DNA from: Bacteroidota bacterium
GTDB lineage: Bacteria; Bacteroidota; Bacteroidia; Bacteroidales; VadinHA17
DNA: 49,197 nt
Reading direction: 5' to 3'
Assembly: GCA_011049175.1 (NCBI GenBank)
Contig: DSCJ01000086.1
Location: 1 to 49,197, forward strand
Shown here: positions 27,201 to 36,159 of the stretch, piece after piece
How the letters are laid out: each line of letters opens with the position of its first letter
How positions within the stretch are numbered: the stretch's first letter is position 1
Program-made: the position numbers and the translations under genes
Notes under the pieces: generated by a model
What the model was told of the DNA's origin: nothing
The model's input: the letters and a program-made list of their open reading frames with translations, nothing else
Database searches by the model: none

Positions 27201-28542
27201 CGAACTTCGCATACTTGACAAGAATACCCGCATTCCGCTGACAACCCATCCCATTCCCTATGGGGCGAAACTGTACATCCAGAACGGTGATGTGGTGAAA
27301 AAGGGCGATCTGGTCTGCGAATGGGATCCCTACAATGCGGTGATCATTACCGAAATGACAGGAAAGGTCCAGTTCGAAAATGTACTGGACGGTGTTACTT
27401 TCCGTGAAGAATCGGATGAACAGACCGGTTTCAGGGAAAAGGTCATTATCGAAACACGCGATAAGACCAAAAATCCCATGATCAAGATCGTGGACAAGAA
27501 AAATGAAGTCCTCCGAGCCTACAACCTGCCGGTTGGCGCTCACATTGTGGTTAACGAAGGCGACGCCGTGAAGCAGGGACAGATCCTGGTCAAGATACCT
27601 CGGGCTGTTGGGAAATCGGGTGACATTACGGGTGGTTTACCCCGTGTAACCGAGCTCTTTGAAGCCAGAAATCCCTCCAACCCGGCCATTGTGGCTGAGA
27701 TTGACGGGGAAGTATCTTTCGGGAAGATCAAGCGGGGTAACCGTGAGATCATCATCAAATCGAAAGCCGGTGAGGTGAAGAAATACCTGGTTCCTCTTTC
27801 GAAGCAGATCCTGGTGCAGGAAAACGATTATGTTAGAGCCGGGATCCCGCTTTCCGACGGCGCCATTACCCCGTCAGATATTCTGGCAATCAAAGGACCC
27901 ACCGCCGTGCAGGAATACATTGTAAACGAGGTGCAGGAAGTATACCGGATGCAGGGAGTGAAGATCAACGACAAGCATTTTGAGATCATTGTGCGGCAAA
28001 TGATGCGCAAAGTGGAGATTGAAGATCCGGGCGATACACGGTTCCTCGAGAAACAACTGGTCGATAAATGGGAATTCATGGATGAGAACGACTGGATCTA
28101 TGATAAGAAAGTGGTGATGGATGCAGGCGACAGTCCGAACCTGCGCCCCGGCCAGATCATTACTGCCCGGAAACTGCGTGATGAGAATTCCATTCTCAAA
28201 AGGAAAGATATGAAGCCTGTTCAGTACAGGGATGCCGTTCCGGCTACCTCCAGCCAGGTGTTGCAGGGAATTACCCGGGCTGCTCTGCAAACCAACAGCT
28301 TTATGTCGGCCGCTTCCTTCCAGGAAACCACCAAGGTGCTCAATGAAGCTGCCATTTTCGGAAAGGTGGACGAACTGGAAGGATTGAAAGAAAACGTGAT
28401 TGTGGGGCATCTGATCCCTGCCGGAACGAGTCTCCGCGAATATCAGAACCTGGTGGTGGGTTCCATGGAGGAATACCGGTCAATGGTTTCCGGTTCCGGT
28501 AAGGAGGAAGAGAGCATGATTGAAAACGAAAAAGAAAAATAG
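24232..28542 (+). CDS. rpoC: DNA-directed RNA polymerase subunit beta'
   Basis: 1436 aa. The N-terminal zinc site is C-x-C-x(n)-C-x2-C at about residues 66-84 ([16 protein letters not shown]). The catalytic Mg motif [12 protein letters not shown] lies near residue 470. The second zinc site includes EEDCG and [13 protein letters not shown]. The trigger-loop/bridge region ([20 protein letters not shown]) is intact. Ends with the C-terminal [13 protein letters not shown]-like segment [14 protein letters not shown] and a Glu/Lys-rich tail. The DUF3467 gene begins 2 bases after the stop. Confidence 0.98.
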   Translation: MSFRRDQKVKSNFTKISIGLASPEEILERSSGEVLKPETINYRTYKPERDGLFCERIFGPVKDYECHCGKYKRIRYKGIVCDRCGVEVTEKKVRRERMGHITLVVPVAHIWYFRSLPNKIGYLLGLPTKKLDSIIYYERYVVINPGIKKADGINYMDFLTEEEYIDILESLPKENQYLDDSDPEKFIAGMGAEAVQMLLERLDLDELSYDLRHKASTETSQQRKNEALKRLQVVEAFRASKGVNKPEWMILKVVPVIPPELRPLVPLDGGRFATSDLNDLYRRVIIRNNRLKRLIEIKAPEVILRNEKRMLQEAVDSLFDNSRKSNAVKTDANRPLKSLSDSLKGKQGRFRQNLLGKRVDYSARSVIVVGPELRLHECGLPKDMAAELYKPFIIRKLIERGIVKTVKSAKKIVDRKDPVVWDILENVLKGHPVLLNRAPTLHRLGIQAFQPKLIEGKAIQLHPLVCTAFNADFDGDQMAVHVPLGNAAILEAQLLMLAAHNILNPANGAPITVPSQDMVLGLYYMTKARKSTPDDVVKGEGMVFYSPEEVNIAYNEGRVDMHAIIKVKVNTMENGKPVRKMVETTVGRVLFNEMVPPEVGFINELLTKKSLREIIGKVLKMTGTAATSKFLDDIKDKGYFMAFKGGLSFNLDDVIVPEEKITLVDEGYQAVEEVLNNYNMGFITNNERYNQIIDIWTHTNAKLTQTLMQRLSSDKKGFNPVYMMLDSGARGSKEQIRQLSGMRGLMAKPQKSGATGAEIIENPILSNFKEGLSVLEYFISTHGARKGLADTALKTADAGYLTRRLVDVAQDVVITEEDCGTLRGLVATAIKNNEEVVESLYERILGRTSVHDIYHPNTGKLIVKSGEEFTEEVAQTIEDSPIEQVEIRSVLTCESKKGVCAKCYGRNLANGRMVRKGEAVGVIAAQSIGEPGTQLTLRTFHVGGTASNIAAESSVIAKYDGVAEIEELRAVEYEDEVLNRKYGIVIGRLAELRILDKNTRIPLTTHPIPYGAKLYIQNGDVVKKGDLVCEWDPYNAVIITEMTGKVQFENVLDGVTFREESDEQTGFREKVIIETRDKTKNPMIKIVDKKNEVLRAYNLPVGAHIVVNEGDAVKQGQILVKIPRAVGKSGDITGGLPRVTELFEARNPSNPAIVAEIDGEVSFGKIKRGNREIIIKSKAGEVKKYLVPLSKQILVQENDYVRAGIPLSDGAITPSDILAIKGPTAVQEYIVNEVQEVYRMQGVKINDKHFEIIVRQMMRKVEIEDPGDTRFLEKQLVDKWEFMDENDWIYDKKVVMDAGDSPNLRPGQIITARKLRDENSILKRKDMKPVQYRDAVPATSSQVLQGITRAALQTNSFMSAASFQETTKVLNEAAIFGKVDELEGLKENVIVGHLIPAGTSLREYQNLVVGSMEEYRSMVSGSGKEEESMIENEKEK

Positions 28543-28544
28543 TC

Positions 28545-28868
28545 ATGGATGAAAAAAAACCACAGAAAAACCAGATCCAGATCGAACTGAGTGATGAAAT
28601 AGGACAGGGAGTATTTGCCAATCTGGCCGTTATTACTCATTCGGCTGCCGAATTCATCCTCGATTTTATCCGGATTATGCCCGGTGTGCCAAAAGCCAGG
28701 GTCAAATCAAGGATCATTCTCACACCCGAGCATGCCAAGCGGCTGATGGCTGCACTGAAGGATAATATCGCAAAGTACGAATCGGTGCATGGCCCCATTA
28801 AGGACGTAAAGGGGTCAGGCGGACCCGTGGTGCCCATGAACTTCGGAGGGCCTACGGCCCAGGCCTGA
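28545..28868 (+). CDS. DUF3467 domain protein, rpoC-linked
   Basis: 107 aa small cytoplasmic protein. The conserved core is QIELSDEIGQGVFANLAVITH, followed by AEFILDFIRIMPGVPKARV and ILTPEHAKRLMAALKDNI. DUF3467 proteins follow rpoC throughout the Bacteroidota, and the 2-base gap here means translational coupling. Function is unknown; the constant linkage suggests a role with RNA polymerase or its operon. The core motif is written here only in part; the C-terminal tail (GPVVPMNFGGPTAQA) is Gly/Pro-rich and probably disordered. Confidence 0.9.
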   Translation: MDEKKPQKNQIQIELSDEIGQGVFANLAVITHSAAEFILDFIRIMPGVPKARVKSRIILTPEHAKRLMAALKDNIAKYESVHGPIKDVKGSGGPVVPMNFGGPTAQA

Positions 28869-28886
28869 TTTTTTTCGAACAAATAA

Positions 28887-28917
28887 AACAAACCCTGCCG
28901 TAACGGCAGGGTTTGTT
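28887..28917. terminator. Strong hairpin terminator of the rpoBC operon
   Basis: A 14-bp perfect stem, AACAAACCCTGCCG (28887-28900) with CGGCAGGGTTTGTT (28904-28917), around a TAA loop. The A-rich 5' arm and T-rich 3' arm make it usable in both directions. It begins 18 bases after the DUF3467 stop and separates this operon from the etf operon. Confidence 0.88.
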
Positions 28918-28978
28918 CATTATATGGCGGTTTTAAGGGTATTTGGTTTTGGAATGGAGGGATTAAAACAGAATTTTT

Positions 28979-28986
28979 TATATTTG
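28979..28986 (+). promoter_or_regulatory. Putative -7 promoter box for the etf operon
   Basis: TATATTTG matches TAnnTTTG; no clear -33 TTG at 17-20 bases. The predicted leader from about 28993 to the etfB ATG at 29136 is about 140 bases, long for this genome, and contains a modest inverted repeat (CAGAC at 29027-29031 with GTCTG at 29058-29062). No known riboswitch is recognized. Confidence 0.45.
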
Positions 28987-29135
28987 TCCCCCATAAAACC
29001 GCGGCCGGAGATGGAATAAAACCTGACAGACAAAAGCCCGACGGAACAGAACGGCCTGTCTGAGCCAGCGGACAACGGAAAGCCGGGATTTATCGTGAAA
29101 AGAACAACCAACAAAAAACCATAAATCATCATCCG

Positions 29136-29885
29136 ATGAAAATTGCTGTATGTCTGAGTCATGTTCCCGATACCACCACACGTATCCGGTTTGTGGACAA
29201 CAACCGCCGGCTGGATACCAACGGGGTGCAGTGGATTATTAATCCCTGGGATGAACTGGCCCTGACCCGGGCTCTCGAAATCAAGGAATCATCCGGCGGC
29301 AGGGTGGAAAAAGTGACCGTAGTGCATGTGGGAAGGGCAGGGGCCGATCCTACCCTGCGGAAAGCCATGGCCATCGGGGCTGACAATGCAATCCGTGTGG
29401 ATGCAGATCCGGCCGATGCCTTTTCAGTGGCCTCGCATCTTGCAGCTGCCCTCAGGCAGGAATCCTTTGACCTGATACTCTGTGGTATTGAATCAAGCGA
29501 CTACAATAATTCCGCCGTGGGAGGCATGCTGGCCGAATTGCTTTCCGTAACCTCCGTTTCAGCGGTGTCAGGCCTGGAGCCGGCCGATGACGGATGGCTG
29601 CTGCACAGGGATATCGACGGGGGAGTGGAAAAGATCGTTGCCTCCTCGCCCCTGGTGGCTATCGTACAGAAGGGAATTGCCAGGGAACCCCGAATTCCTT
29701 CCATGCGGGGGATCATGATGGCCAAACAAAAACCCCTGCAGGTGGTGCCGGGGGTGGAAGTAAACCCACTTACCGAATACCTCGGTTTTGAAATCCCGGC
29801 TCCCAAGCCCCCCTGCAGGAAACTCGACCCTGAACAGGTGAAAGAACTGGCCGGGTTGCTTCACAAAGAAGCAAAAGTAATCTGA
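29136..29885 (+). CDS. etfB: Electron transfer flavoprotein subunit beta
   Basis: 249 aa. AVCLSHVPDTTTRIRF opens the AMP/nucleotide-binding domain, INPWDELALTRALEIKE is the typical second motif and GIESSDYNNSAVGGMLAELL resembles the conserved GxQxxDxD...P.LA segment. The LARGE loop region with RIPSMRGIMMAKQKPL contacts the acyl-CoA dehydrogenase or the AMP/FAD site. With EtfA it carries electrons from acyl-CoA dehydrogenases. First gene of etfB-etfA-FeS-CCG-acd. Whether this pair bifurcates cannot be decided by eye. Confidence 0.93.
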   Translation: MKIAVCLSHVPDTTTRIRFVDNNRRLDTNGVQWIINPWDELALTRALEIKESSGGRVEKVTVVHVGRAGADPTLRKAMAIGADNAIRVDADPADAFSVASHLAAALRQESFDLILCGIESSDYNNSAVGGMLAELLSVTSVSAVSGLEPADDGWLLHRDIDGGVEKIVASSPLVAIVQKGIAREPRIPSMRGIMMAKQKPLQVVPGVEVNPLTEYLGFEIPAPKPPCRKLDPEQVKELAGLLHKEAKVI

Positions 29886-29915
29886 ACCCATTGTGAAAAA
29901 TTCAAAGCTACCGAT

Positions 29916-30884
29916 ATGTCTGTTTTAGTATTTGCCGAAAACTGGGACGGGAAATTCAAGAAAATTACCCATGAACTGGTTTCCTATGCTTCAGGAATAG
30001 CCGAGCTTACGGGAGGCGTAGTGAACGTCCTTTCCATTGGGAAGGTGGAAGAGGATGAACTGACCGGGCTGGGCCGGTTCGGGGCAGAAAAGATATGGAA
30101 GGTGGAAGGCGATGAAGTGGCCTTTCTGGATAACCGGGTATTTGCCTCGGTGTTGGCCGAAGCAGTGGAAAAAACAGGTTCCCGAACGGTGGTGCTGGCT
30201 CACAACAATACCGGGAAAGCGGTGGCCCCATGCCTGTCGGCCAGACTGAAAGCGGCGCTGGGCGCCTCGGTGGTGGCCCTTCCCGAAAGCCACAATCCGT
30301 TTGTGGTGAAAAAGAAAGTGTTTAACGGGAATGCATTTGCCCGTGTGGCTCTGAATACGGAAATGCGGGTGCTGACTCTGATGCAAAATTCATACGGTTT
30401 ACATGAACGGGAAAAACAACCGGAAATACTGGATTTTGTGCCAGGAAAAGCCGAAAAACCGGCCATACGTGTGGAAGAGGTCAGGAAGCAAACCGGTAAA
30501 ATTCTGCTGGCCGATGCCGATATTGTAGTTTCCGGCGGACGGGGAATGAAAGGACCTGAAAACTGGACCATGCTGGAAGAACTGGCCGGAGTGCTGAATG
30601 CGGCAACAGCCTGTTCGCGCCCCGTTTCTGATGAAGGCTGGAGACCCCATTCCGAACATACCGGCCAAACCGGCAAAATCATTGCTCCCAGTCTCTATAT
30701 TGCCGTGGGCATTTCCGGTGCCATCCAGCATGTGGCCGGAGTAAGGGGTTCCAAATATATCGTGGCTATCAATAAGGACCCCGATGCACCCATTTTCGAA
30801 GTGGCCGATTATGGAATTGTGGGGGATGCGTTCAAGGTGGTACCCGAATTTACACGGGCTGTGGAGGAAGTGAAAAAATCCTGA
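29916..30884 (+). CDS. etfA: Electron transfer flavoprotein subunit alpha
   Basis: 322 aa. The C-terminal FAD domain is unmistakable: [16 protein letters not shown], then [40 protein letters not shown] and [12 protein letters not shown]. The N-terminal domain ([20 protein letters not shown]) is shared with EtfB. Cytoplasmic heterodimer partner of EtfB, 30 bases downstream of it, and followed 65 bases later by a membrane Fe-S protein that could be its electron acceptor. Confidence 0.94.
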   Translation: MSVLVFAENWDGKFKKITHELVSYASGIAELTGGVVNVLSIGKVEEDELTGLGRFGAEKIWKVEGDEVAFLDNRVFASVLAEAVEKTGSRTVVLAHNNTGKAVAPCLSARLKAALGASVVALPESHNPFVVKKKVFNGNAFARVALNTEMRVLTLMQNSYGLHEREKQPEILDFVPGKAEKPAIRVEEVRKQTGKILLADADIVVSGGRGMKGPENWTMLEELAGVLNAATACSRPVSDEGWRPHSEHTGQTGKIIAPSLYIAVGISGAIQHVAGVRGSKYIVAINKDPDAPIFEVADYGIVGDAFKVVPEFTRAVEEVKKS

Positions 30885-30949
30885 ACCCACAGGTACCCTT
30901 TCATCATTCGCTACCTGATGTACCTTCCCGGCAAAAAAAGCTGATAACT

Positions 30950-32269
30950 ATGTCTAAACAGGTTGTTTTTGCCCTTTCCCTGCTGATCACCCTGGGAGTA
31001 TTTGCCTGGACAACCGCAAGGATTGTGGCTTTTTTCAGACTGACAAAACCTGCTTTCCCGGTTAAAGACTGGGGCAAGCGGTTCAAACGGGTACTCACCG
31101 AGGTCTTCGGGCAGAGTAAAATGTTCCGGCGTCCGGCGGTGGGTCTGATGCATGCGCTGGTTTTCTGGGGCTTCCTGGTAATCCTGTTCGGCAGTATTGA
31201 AATGGTGATTGACGGATTGGCCGATACCGAACGGTTTTTGGCTGTTCTGGGTCCTGTGTACGATGTTCTGATTGCCTTCGGCGATGTTTTTGCCCTTGTG
31301 GTGCTGGTGGCCGTGATTGCTTTCCTGATAAGGCGTGTGGCCATGGACATTCCAAGATTCGGGGGTGAAGAAATGAAGCATACCTCTCACCTGGATGCCA
31401 TTCTGGCTCTCAGCCTGATTGGTTTGCTCATGATTACCCTGCTGGGAATGAATACGGCTTATGTAACCTATACCGCTCTGGCAGGTTTTGAACAGAAAGG
31501 GCTGTTTCCGGTCAGCAGCCTGATATCTTCCTTCCTGGGAAGTGACCTTTCGGTGACAACGGTATACCGGGTTCACGAGGTCAACTGGTGGGCACATATT
31601 TTGCTGATCTTCCTCTTTGCCAATATACTGCCCTATTCAAAGCATTTCCATGTTTTTATGTCGGTTCCGAATGTGTTCCTGAGCCGGCTTGATCCTCTGG
31701 GGAAACTTCCCAATATGCCGCATATCACAAGGGAAATACGGGCTATGCTCCATCCTGACACGGAAGGAGATTCTTCCGGCGAACCGGCTGAACTGGAACG
31801 TTTCGGTGTGAAGGATGTGGAAGACATTACCTGGAAAAATTATCTGGATTCCCTGGCCTGCACCGAGTGTGGCAGGTGCACCGCCGTATGCCCGGCCCGT
31901 CTCACTGGGAAAAAACTCAGTCCGCGAAAGATCATCATGGATGTCCGTGCGCGCATGAAAGAAAAGGGGCCCGGTTTGATCAGGAAGGGAAAAGATTTTG
32001 ACGATGCCCGGTCATTACTGCGTGATTATGTGACGGAAGAAGAACTCTGGGCCTGTACCACCTGCAACGCCTGTGCCCGGGAATGTCCCGTGAATATAAA
32101 CCATCCCGTATTGATTGTGGATATGCGTCGATATCTGGTGATGGAAGAAGCCAGCGGCCCGGCCGGACTCAATGCGGTGTTTTCGAACATTGAAAATAAC
32201 GGAGCGCCCTGGCAATATTCCCGGGAAGACAGGATGCTGTGGGCGGAAGATCTTTATATAAACGCCTGA
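30950..32269 (+). CDS. Membrane-bound (Fe-S) oxidoreductase, ETF:quinone oxidoreductase-like half
   Basis: 439 aa. Five membrane segments lie in the first 240 residues (VVFALSLLITLGVFAW; ALVFWGFLVILFGSIEMV; FGDVFALVVLVAVIAFLI; LDAILALSLIGLLMITLL; HILLIFLFANILPY), with histidines placed as in NarI-type heme b subunits. Two [4Fe-4S] motifs follow: CTECGRCTAVCP (about residues 304-315) and CTTCNACARECP (about 369-380). This is the N-terminal part of DUF224/EMO-type proteins proposed to pass electrons from ETF to menaquinone; the CCG part is the next gene. The quinone-linked role is inferred from family and context. Confidence 0.82.
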   Translation: MSKQVVFALSLLITLGVFAWTTARIVAFFRLTKPAFPVKDWGKRFKRVLTEVFGQSKMFRRPAVGLMHALVFWGFLVILFGSIEMVIDGLADTERFLAVLGPVYDVLIAFGDVFALVVLVAVIAFLIRRVAMDIPRFGGEEMKHTSHLDAILALSLIGLLMITLLGMNTAYVTYTALAGFEQKGLFPVSSLISSFLGSDLSVTTVYRVHEVNWWAHILLIFLFANILPYSKHFHVFMSVPNVFLSRLDPLGKLPNMPHITREIRAMLHPDTEGDSSGEPAELERFGVKDVEDITWKNYLDSLACTECGRCTAVCPARLTGKKLSPRKIIMDVRARMKEKGPGLIRKGKDFDDARSLLRDYVTEEELWACTTCNACARECPVNINHPVLIVDMRRYLVMEEASGPAGLNAVFSNIENNGAPWQYSREDRMLWAEDLYINA

Positions 32270-32280
32270 ATCGGTATACT

Positions 32281-33084
32281 ATGAACGCTGCAGGAAAAAC
32301 AAAAGTGACTGTTCCCGTGATGGCTGATCTGGCGGCCCGGGGTGAGAAACCCGAATACCTGCTGTGGGTGGGTAGCGCCGGAGCCTTTGACGATCGATAC
32401 AAGCATGTCACACGTGCCTTTGTGAAAATACTTGCCTTTCTGAACGTGGATTATGCCGTACTTGGCACCGAAGAATCTTCTTCGGGAGACGTGGCCCGGA
32501 GAGCCGGAAATGAAATGTTGTTCCAGATGCAGGCTCTTTCCAATATAGACCTGTTCAACCGATACGGAGTGAAGAAAATTCTTACCTGTGACCCCCATGC
32601 CTATAATACGTTTAAAAACGAATATCCCGATTTCGGTGGCCACTATGAAGTGATCCACCACACCCGGTTCCTGCATGATCTGATCAGGGAGGGGAAATTA
32701 ATTCCCGGAAAGGAAGTGTTCGGAAATTACCGGGTAACCTACCACGATCCCTGTTATCTGGGCAGGGGGAACGGGGAATACGAAACTCCCCGGAAACTTC
32801 TCGGGAAACTGGGGGTGTCATTGGCCGAAATGCCAAGAAACAGGAGCTTTGCTCTGTGTTGCGGGGCCGGCGGGGGCCAGATGTTCAAGGAAGCGGAACC
32901 GGGTGATAAGGAAATATTTATAGAGAGAACGGAAGAAGCCCTTTCCACAGGCGCCAGGATCATTGTTACCGCCTGCCCTTACTGCATGGTTATGCTGACC
33001 GACGGGATCAAATACAAAAACCGGGAAGAGGAAGTGAAAATATATGATATTGCCGAAATGGCTACCCTCTCCCTTGGATTGTGA
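32281..33084 (+). CDS. CCG-domain (HdrB-like) protein, with a degenerate first cluster motif
   Basis: 267 aa. The second CCG motif is complete: HDPCYLGR (Cys158), LCCGAGGGQ (Cys193-Cys194) and TACPYCMVML (Cys232, Cys235). The first motif is eroded: WVGS (Ser32), EESSSGD (Ser67) and TCDPHAYNT (Asp104, Ala107), where relatives as I remember them have WVGC, EESC and ACPHC. It probably carries one CCG-type cluster and completes the membrane Fe-S protein encoded just upstream. Start 32281 is an ATG 12 bases after that gene; the upstream ATG at 32239 would overlap it by 31 bases and adds non-conserved residues. Acyl-CoA dehydrogenase follows after 5 bases. Confidence 0.84.
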   Translation: MNAAGKTKVTVPVMADLAARGEKPEYLLWVGSAGAFDDRYKHVTRAFVKILAFLNVDYAVLGTEESSSGDVARRAGNEMLFQMQALSNIDLFNRYGVKKILTCDPHAYNTFKNEYPDFGGHYEVIHHTRFLHDLIREGKLIPGKEVFGNYRVTYHDPCYLGRGNGEYETPRKLLGKLGVSLAEMPRNRSFALCCGAGGGQMFKEAEPGDKEIFIERTEEALSTGARIIVTACPYCMVMLTDGIKYKNREEEVKIYDIAEMATLSLGL

Positions 33085-33089
33085 AATAA

Positions 33090-34886
33090 ATGAATCTGAA
33101 AAAAATGGAAAAAAAAGCACTCAAAAGCGGTGAATTTCTGGTAAGAGACACCCAGTCCGATGACATTTTTATCCCCGAAGAATTCAATGAAGAACAGCGG
33201 ATGATCGCTTCTACCTGCCGTGATTTTCTGGAAACGGAGGTGTTCCCTGCACTCGACCGGATTGACCAGCAGGAAAAAGGCCTGATGCCTTCCCTGCTCA
33301 GGAAAGCCGGAGAACTCGGACTGTTGGGCATCTCCGTGCCGGAGGAGTACGAAGGATTCGGACAGGATTTTGTGACCACCATGCTGTCGAGCGAGGTGAT
33401 GGGCGCGGGTTTCTCTTTTTCGGTGGCTTTTTCGGCTCACACAGGTATCGGCACCTGCCCCCTGCTGTATTACGGAAGTGATGAGCTCAGGCGCAAATAC
33501 ATCCCGAAGATGGTGACAGGCGAACTGCTTACCGCTTACTGCCTTACCGAACCGGGGGCCGGTTCCGATGCCAACGCCGGAAAAACCAGTGCCACCCTTT
33601 CGGAAGACGGTACGCATTATATCCTGAACGGCCAGAAAATGTGGATTACCAACGGGGGATTTGCCGACCTGCTGACGGTATTTGCCAAGATTGACAACGA
33701 CCGCTGCCTCAGTGCGTTTTTAGTGGATGCCCATTCTCCCGGTGTGGTCAGGAATCCGGAAGAACACAAAATGGGGATCAAAGGTTCTTCCACGGTTCAG
33801 CTCTTTTTTAACGATGTGAAAGTGCCGGTGGAAAACCTGATCGGAGAAAGGGGAGGCGGATACCGTATCGCCCTGAATATTCTCCACATGGGAAGAATCA
33901 AGCTGGGAGCCAATGTGCTGGGCGCTTCCAGAAAAGCGATCGACGAATCCATCCGGTATGCCAACGAACGGAAACAGTTTGGACAGCTGATCTCTTCCTT
34001 TGGCGCCATACAGCATAAACTGGCCGAACAGGCTATCCGGCATTTTGTTACCGAATCTTCTGTATACCGGGTAAGCAAGAACATCGATGATGCAATACAT
34101 GAGCTGATGCATGACGGATTGGATAAAGCCAGAGCCACTATCGAAGGTATTGCCCGGTATAACATCGAAGCTGCTTTCCTGAAAGTGTTCAGCTCTGAAG
34201 CCCTTGATTACATTGTTGACGAGGCAGTGCAGATCTTCGGCGGTATGGGTTACTCTTCAGAAACCCTGGTCGAGAAGTCGTACCGCGACTCCCGCATTAA
34301 TCGTATTTTCGAGGGAACCAACGAGATCAACCGTTTGCTGGTGACCGACCTTACCCTGAAACATTCAAAGAAAGGGGAATACGATCTGTTTACTCCGGCA
34401 AACGAATTGCTCAGTGATCTTCAGTCGGTGGAATATCCGGTTTTTGAGGGAATGACCTACCATGAACAGAAGAAACAGGTAGTGGCTAATTTTAAGAAAG
34501 CCGTACTCTTGGTAGCCGGTGCCGCTTCCTCTTTCTTCGAAAGAAAACTGCCCTTCGAACAGGAGATCATGAACAATCTGGCCGATATGATCATGGAAAC
34601 CTATGCGGCAGAATCTGCCATGCTGAGGGTACAGAAACTGGAAGCCATGAAAGGACAGGAAAACACGGGGATATACCGAGATATCCTGGATGTATTTATG
34701 CATGATGCGGCTTTCATTATGCTGAAGAACGGAACCGATGCCCTGCAGTCATTTGCTCAGGGGGATCGGCTGATAGAATTGGAAGAAGCCCTCCGCAGGC
34801 TGACACATACAACTCCAGTGAATGTGAAGGAAGCCCGCCGGCGTATTGCCGCCCGTATGACGGAAGATAACAGCTACCGGCTGTAA
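33090..34886 (+). CDS. Acyl-CoA dehydrogenase, long form
   Basis: 598 aa, about 190 residues longer than short/medium-chain enzymes, in the size class of VLCAD/ACAD9-like proteins. Core signatures: AYCLTEPGAGSDANAGKT (FAD/substrate), WITNGGFADLLTVFAK, LGANVLGASRKAIDESIRYA with NERKQFGQ, and YRDSRINRIFEGTNEINR. The Glu of FEGT (residue 408) is at the catalytic-base position. The C-terminal extra domain (residues about 420-598) is helical. It oxidizes acyl-CoA to enoyl-CoA and reduces ETF; the chain length is not determined. Last gene of the etf operon. Confidence 0.92.
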   Translation: MNLKKMEKKALKSGEFLVRDTQSDDIFIPEEFNEEQRMIASTCRDFLETEVFPALDRIDQQEKGLMPSLLRKAGELGLLGISVPEEYEGFGQDFVTTMLSSEVMGAGFSFSVAFSAHTGIGTCPLLYYGSDELRRKYIPKMVTGELLTAYCLTEPGAGSDANAGKTSATLSEDGTHYILNGQKMWITNGGFADLLTVFAKIDNDRCLSAFLVDAHSPGVVRNPEEHKMGIKGSSTVQLFFNDVKVPVENLIGERGGGYRIALNILHMGRIKLGANVLGASRKAIDESIRYANERKQFGQLISSFGAIQHKLAEQAIRHFVTESSVYRVSKNIDDAIHELMHDGLDKARATIEGIARYNIEAAFLKVFSSEALDYIVDEAVQIFGGMGYSSETLVEKSYRDSRINRIFEGTNEINRLLVTDLTLKHSKKGEYDLFTPANELLSDLQSVEYPVFEGMTYHEQKKQVVANFKKAVLLVAGAASSFFERKLPFEQEIMNNLADMIMETYAAESAMLRVQKLEAMKGQENTGIYRDILDVFMHDAAFIMLKNGTDALQSFAQGDRLIELEEALRRLTHTTPVNVKEARRRIAARMTEDNSYRL

Positions 34887-34910
34887 TCTTCCGTTTTCCC
34901 GAAGACACCC

Positions 34911-34939
34911 TTGAATCCCGAATTTTTTTGGTACTTTTG
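34911..34939 (+). promoter_or_regulatory. Promoter for the lipoprotein-DUF2520-KdsC-UbiA-Maf-DPP11 operon
   Basis: TTG at 34911-34913 and TACTTTTG at 34932-34939, 18 bases apart, match the Bacteroidota -33/-7 pair. Predicted start near 34945, about 15 bases before the lipoprotein ATG at 34960. Confidence 0.68.
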
Positions 34940-34959
34940 GGAAAACATACTTGAGCCAG

Positions 34960-35343
34960 ATGAAAAGAACCTTTCCTGCCGTTATTCTGCTTCTTGCTCT
35001 CGGATCCCTGATCCATTTCTCCGGATGCGGAAAGGAAAAATGTGGTTGTGATTCGGAAACCAAATTCCATGTTGACAGGGAAGCAGGAGAGCTGTACATG
35101 GAGAATGAAGAGTACGGTTATATTAATGCTCTGTACATCCAGGGGAAATTTACCCTGTGCAATCCCGAGGATGTGCCTGAAGATATCCGCGACCTGGCCA
35201 TCGAACGATATGGCCAGCAATATCCGGAACCGGTGGTGGTTTACTTCTCCGGTGAAGCGAAGGATGATTGCTACAAGCTTTACAATCCTTATGCTTACTA
35301 CCTGTACGACCTGGTGCTGACAGAGATCGAGAATGCTGAATAA
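34960..35343 (+). CDS. Small Cys-containing lipoprotein of unknown function
   Basis: 127 aa. Signal peptide with lipobox HFSGC, lipidated Cys23 (after MKRTFPAVILLLALG). The mature region has GKEKCGCDSE close to the anchor and two more cysteines (LCNPED, DDCYKL), so disulfides are possible. I do not recognize the family. It heads the operon; the next start is 21 bases downstream. ATG 34960 is chosen because it lies right after the promoter and begins the basic n-region; a TTG at 34951 would add three residues. Confidence 0.7.
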   Translation: MKRTFPAVILLLALGSLIHFSGCGKEKCGCDSETKFHVDREAGELYMENEEYGYINALYIQGKFTLCNPEDVPEDIRDLAIERYGQQYPEPVVVYFSGEAKDDCYKLYNPYAYYLYDLVLTEIENAE

Positions 35344-35364
35344 TACAGGCAAAAACGGCTTTGT

Positions 35365-36159
35365 ATGCAGAGAACGATCCAAAGGGTTTCATTTATCGGA
35401 GCCGGTAATCTGGCCAGCCACCTCATTCCGGCTTTGCTGGATGCGGGAGTACAGGTTATGGAGGTGTTCAGCAGAACCGGTGTGTCGGCTGCCCGGCTGG
35501 TATCCTCCTGGAATGTTCCTTCAGGTAAATTCCCCGCTACCATCAATTCCCGGTCTCATGCGGTGGTTATAGCCGTTTCCGATGATGCGCTCCCGGAAAT
35601 CCTTGGCGCCCTGGGACATTCCGATAAGATCCTTATCCATACCTCAGGCAGCATTCCGGCAACCGTGCTGGGTGAGTCTTCCCCTGAGTACGGGGTGATC
35701 TATCCCCTTCAGACATTTACCCGGAATCGTCCACTGGATTTCAGGCAAATTCCGCTCTTTATTGAAGGCAGTACCGGTTCCACCCTGGAGGCCATCCGCC
35801 AACTGGCCGGAAAAATCAGCGATCGTGTTACCGAGGCGGATTCGGAGGTCAGGCTTGCATTGCATGTGGCAGCGGTATTCGCCTCAAATTTTCAGAACCA
35901 CCTCTACCGCATTGCGGGAGATATCCTGAAGAGCAACCGGCTGTCCGTTTCTGCCCTGGAATCCCTGATCAGGGAAACCATGGAAAAATCCCTGGAAATA
36001 GGCCCGGAAAATGCGCAGACCGGTCCGGCTGTGCGAAACGACCACCGGGTCATTGAAAAACACCTGGGTTTTCTTGACCACGACACCGGCCGGAAGGAAA
36101 TCTACAGGTTATTATCGGATGATATTATCAGGACAAAAAACAGAAAAGACACATCATGA
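35365..36159 (+). CDS. DUF2520 / NADP-dependent oxidoreductase-like (Rossmann) protein
   Basis: 264 aa. RVSFIGAGNLASHLIPALLD is an N-terminal NAD(P)-binding Rossmann motif (GxGNLxxHL), followed by VVIAVSDDALPEI. The C-terminal helical DUF2520 domain contains AAVFASNFQNHLYRIA and the typical TGPAVRNDHRVIEKHL (R-x-D). The family resembles F420-dependent NADP reductase/ketopantoate reductase folds but has no firm substrate. The last 4 bases overlap the start of the KdsC-like gene (ATGA), so the two are translationally coupled. Confidence 0.82.
   Translation: MQRTIQRVSFIGAGNLASHLIPALLDAGVQVMEVFSRTGVSAARLVSSWNVPSGKFPATINSRSHAVVIAVSDDALPEILGALGHSDKILIHTSGSIPATVLGESSPEYGVIYPLQTFTRNRPLDFRQIPLFIEGSTGSTLEAIRQLAGKISDRVTEADSEVRLALHVAAVFASNFQNHLYRIAGDILKSNRLSVSALESLIRETMEKSLEIGPENAQTGPAVRNDHRVIEKHLGFLDHDTGRKEIYRLLSDDIIRTKNRKDTS

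Noticed and set aside
28987-29135. Riboswitch in the etf operon leader
   Set aside because: The leader is long enough, but only a 5-bp inverted repeat is visible and no known aptamer core was recognized.
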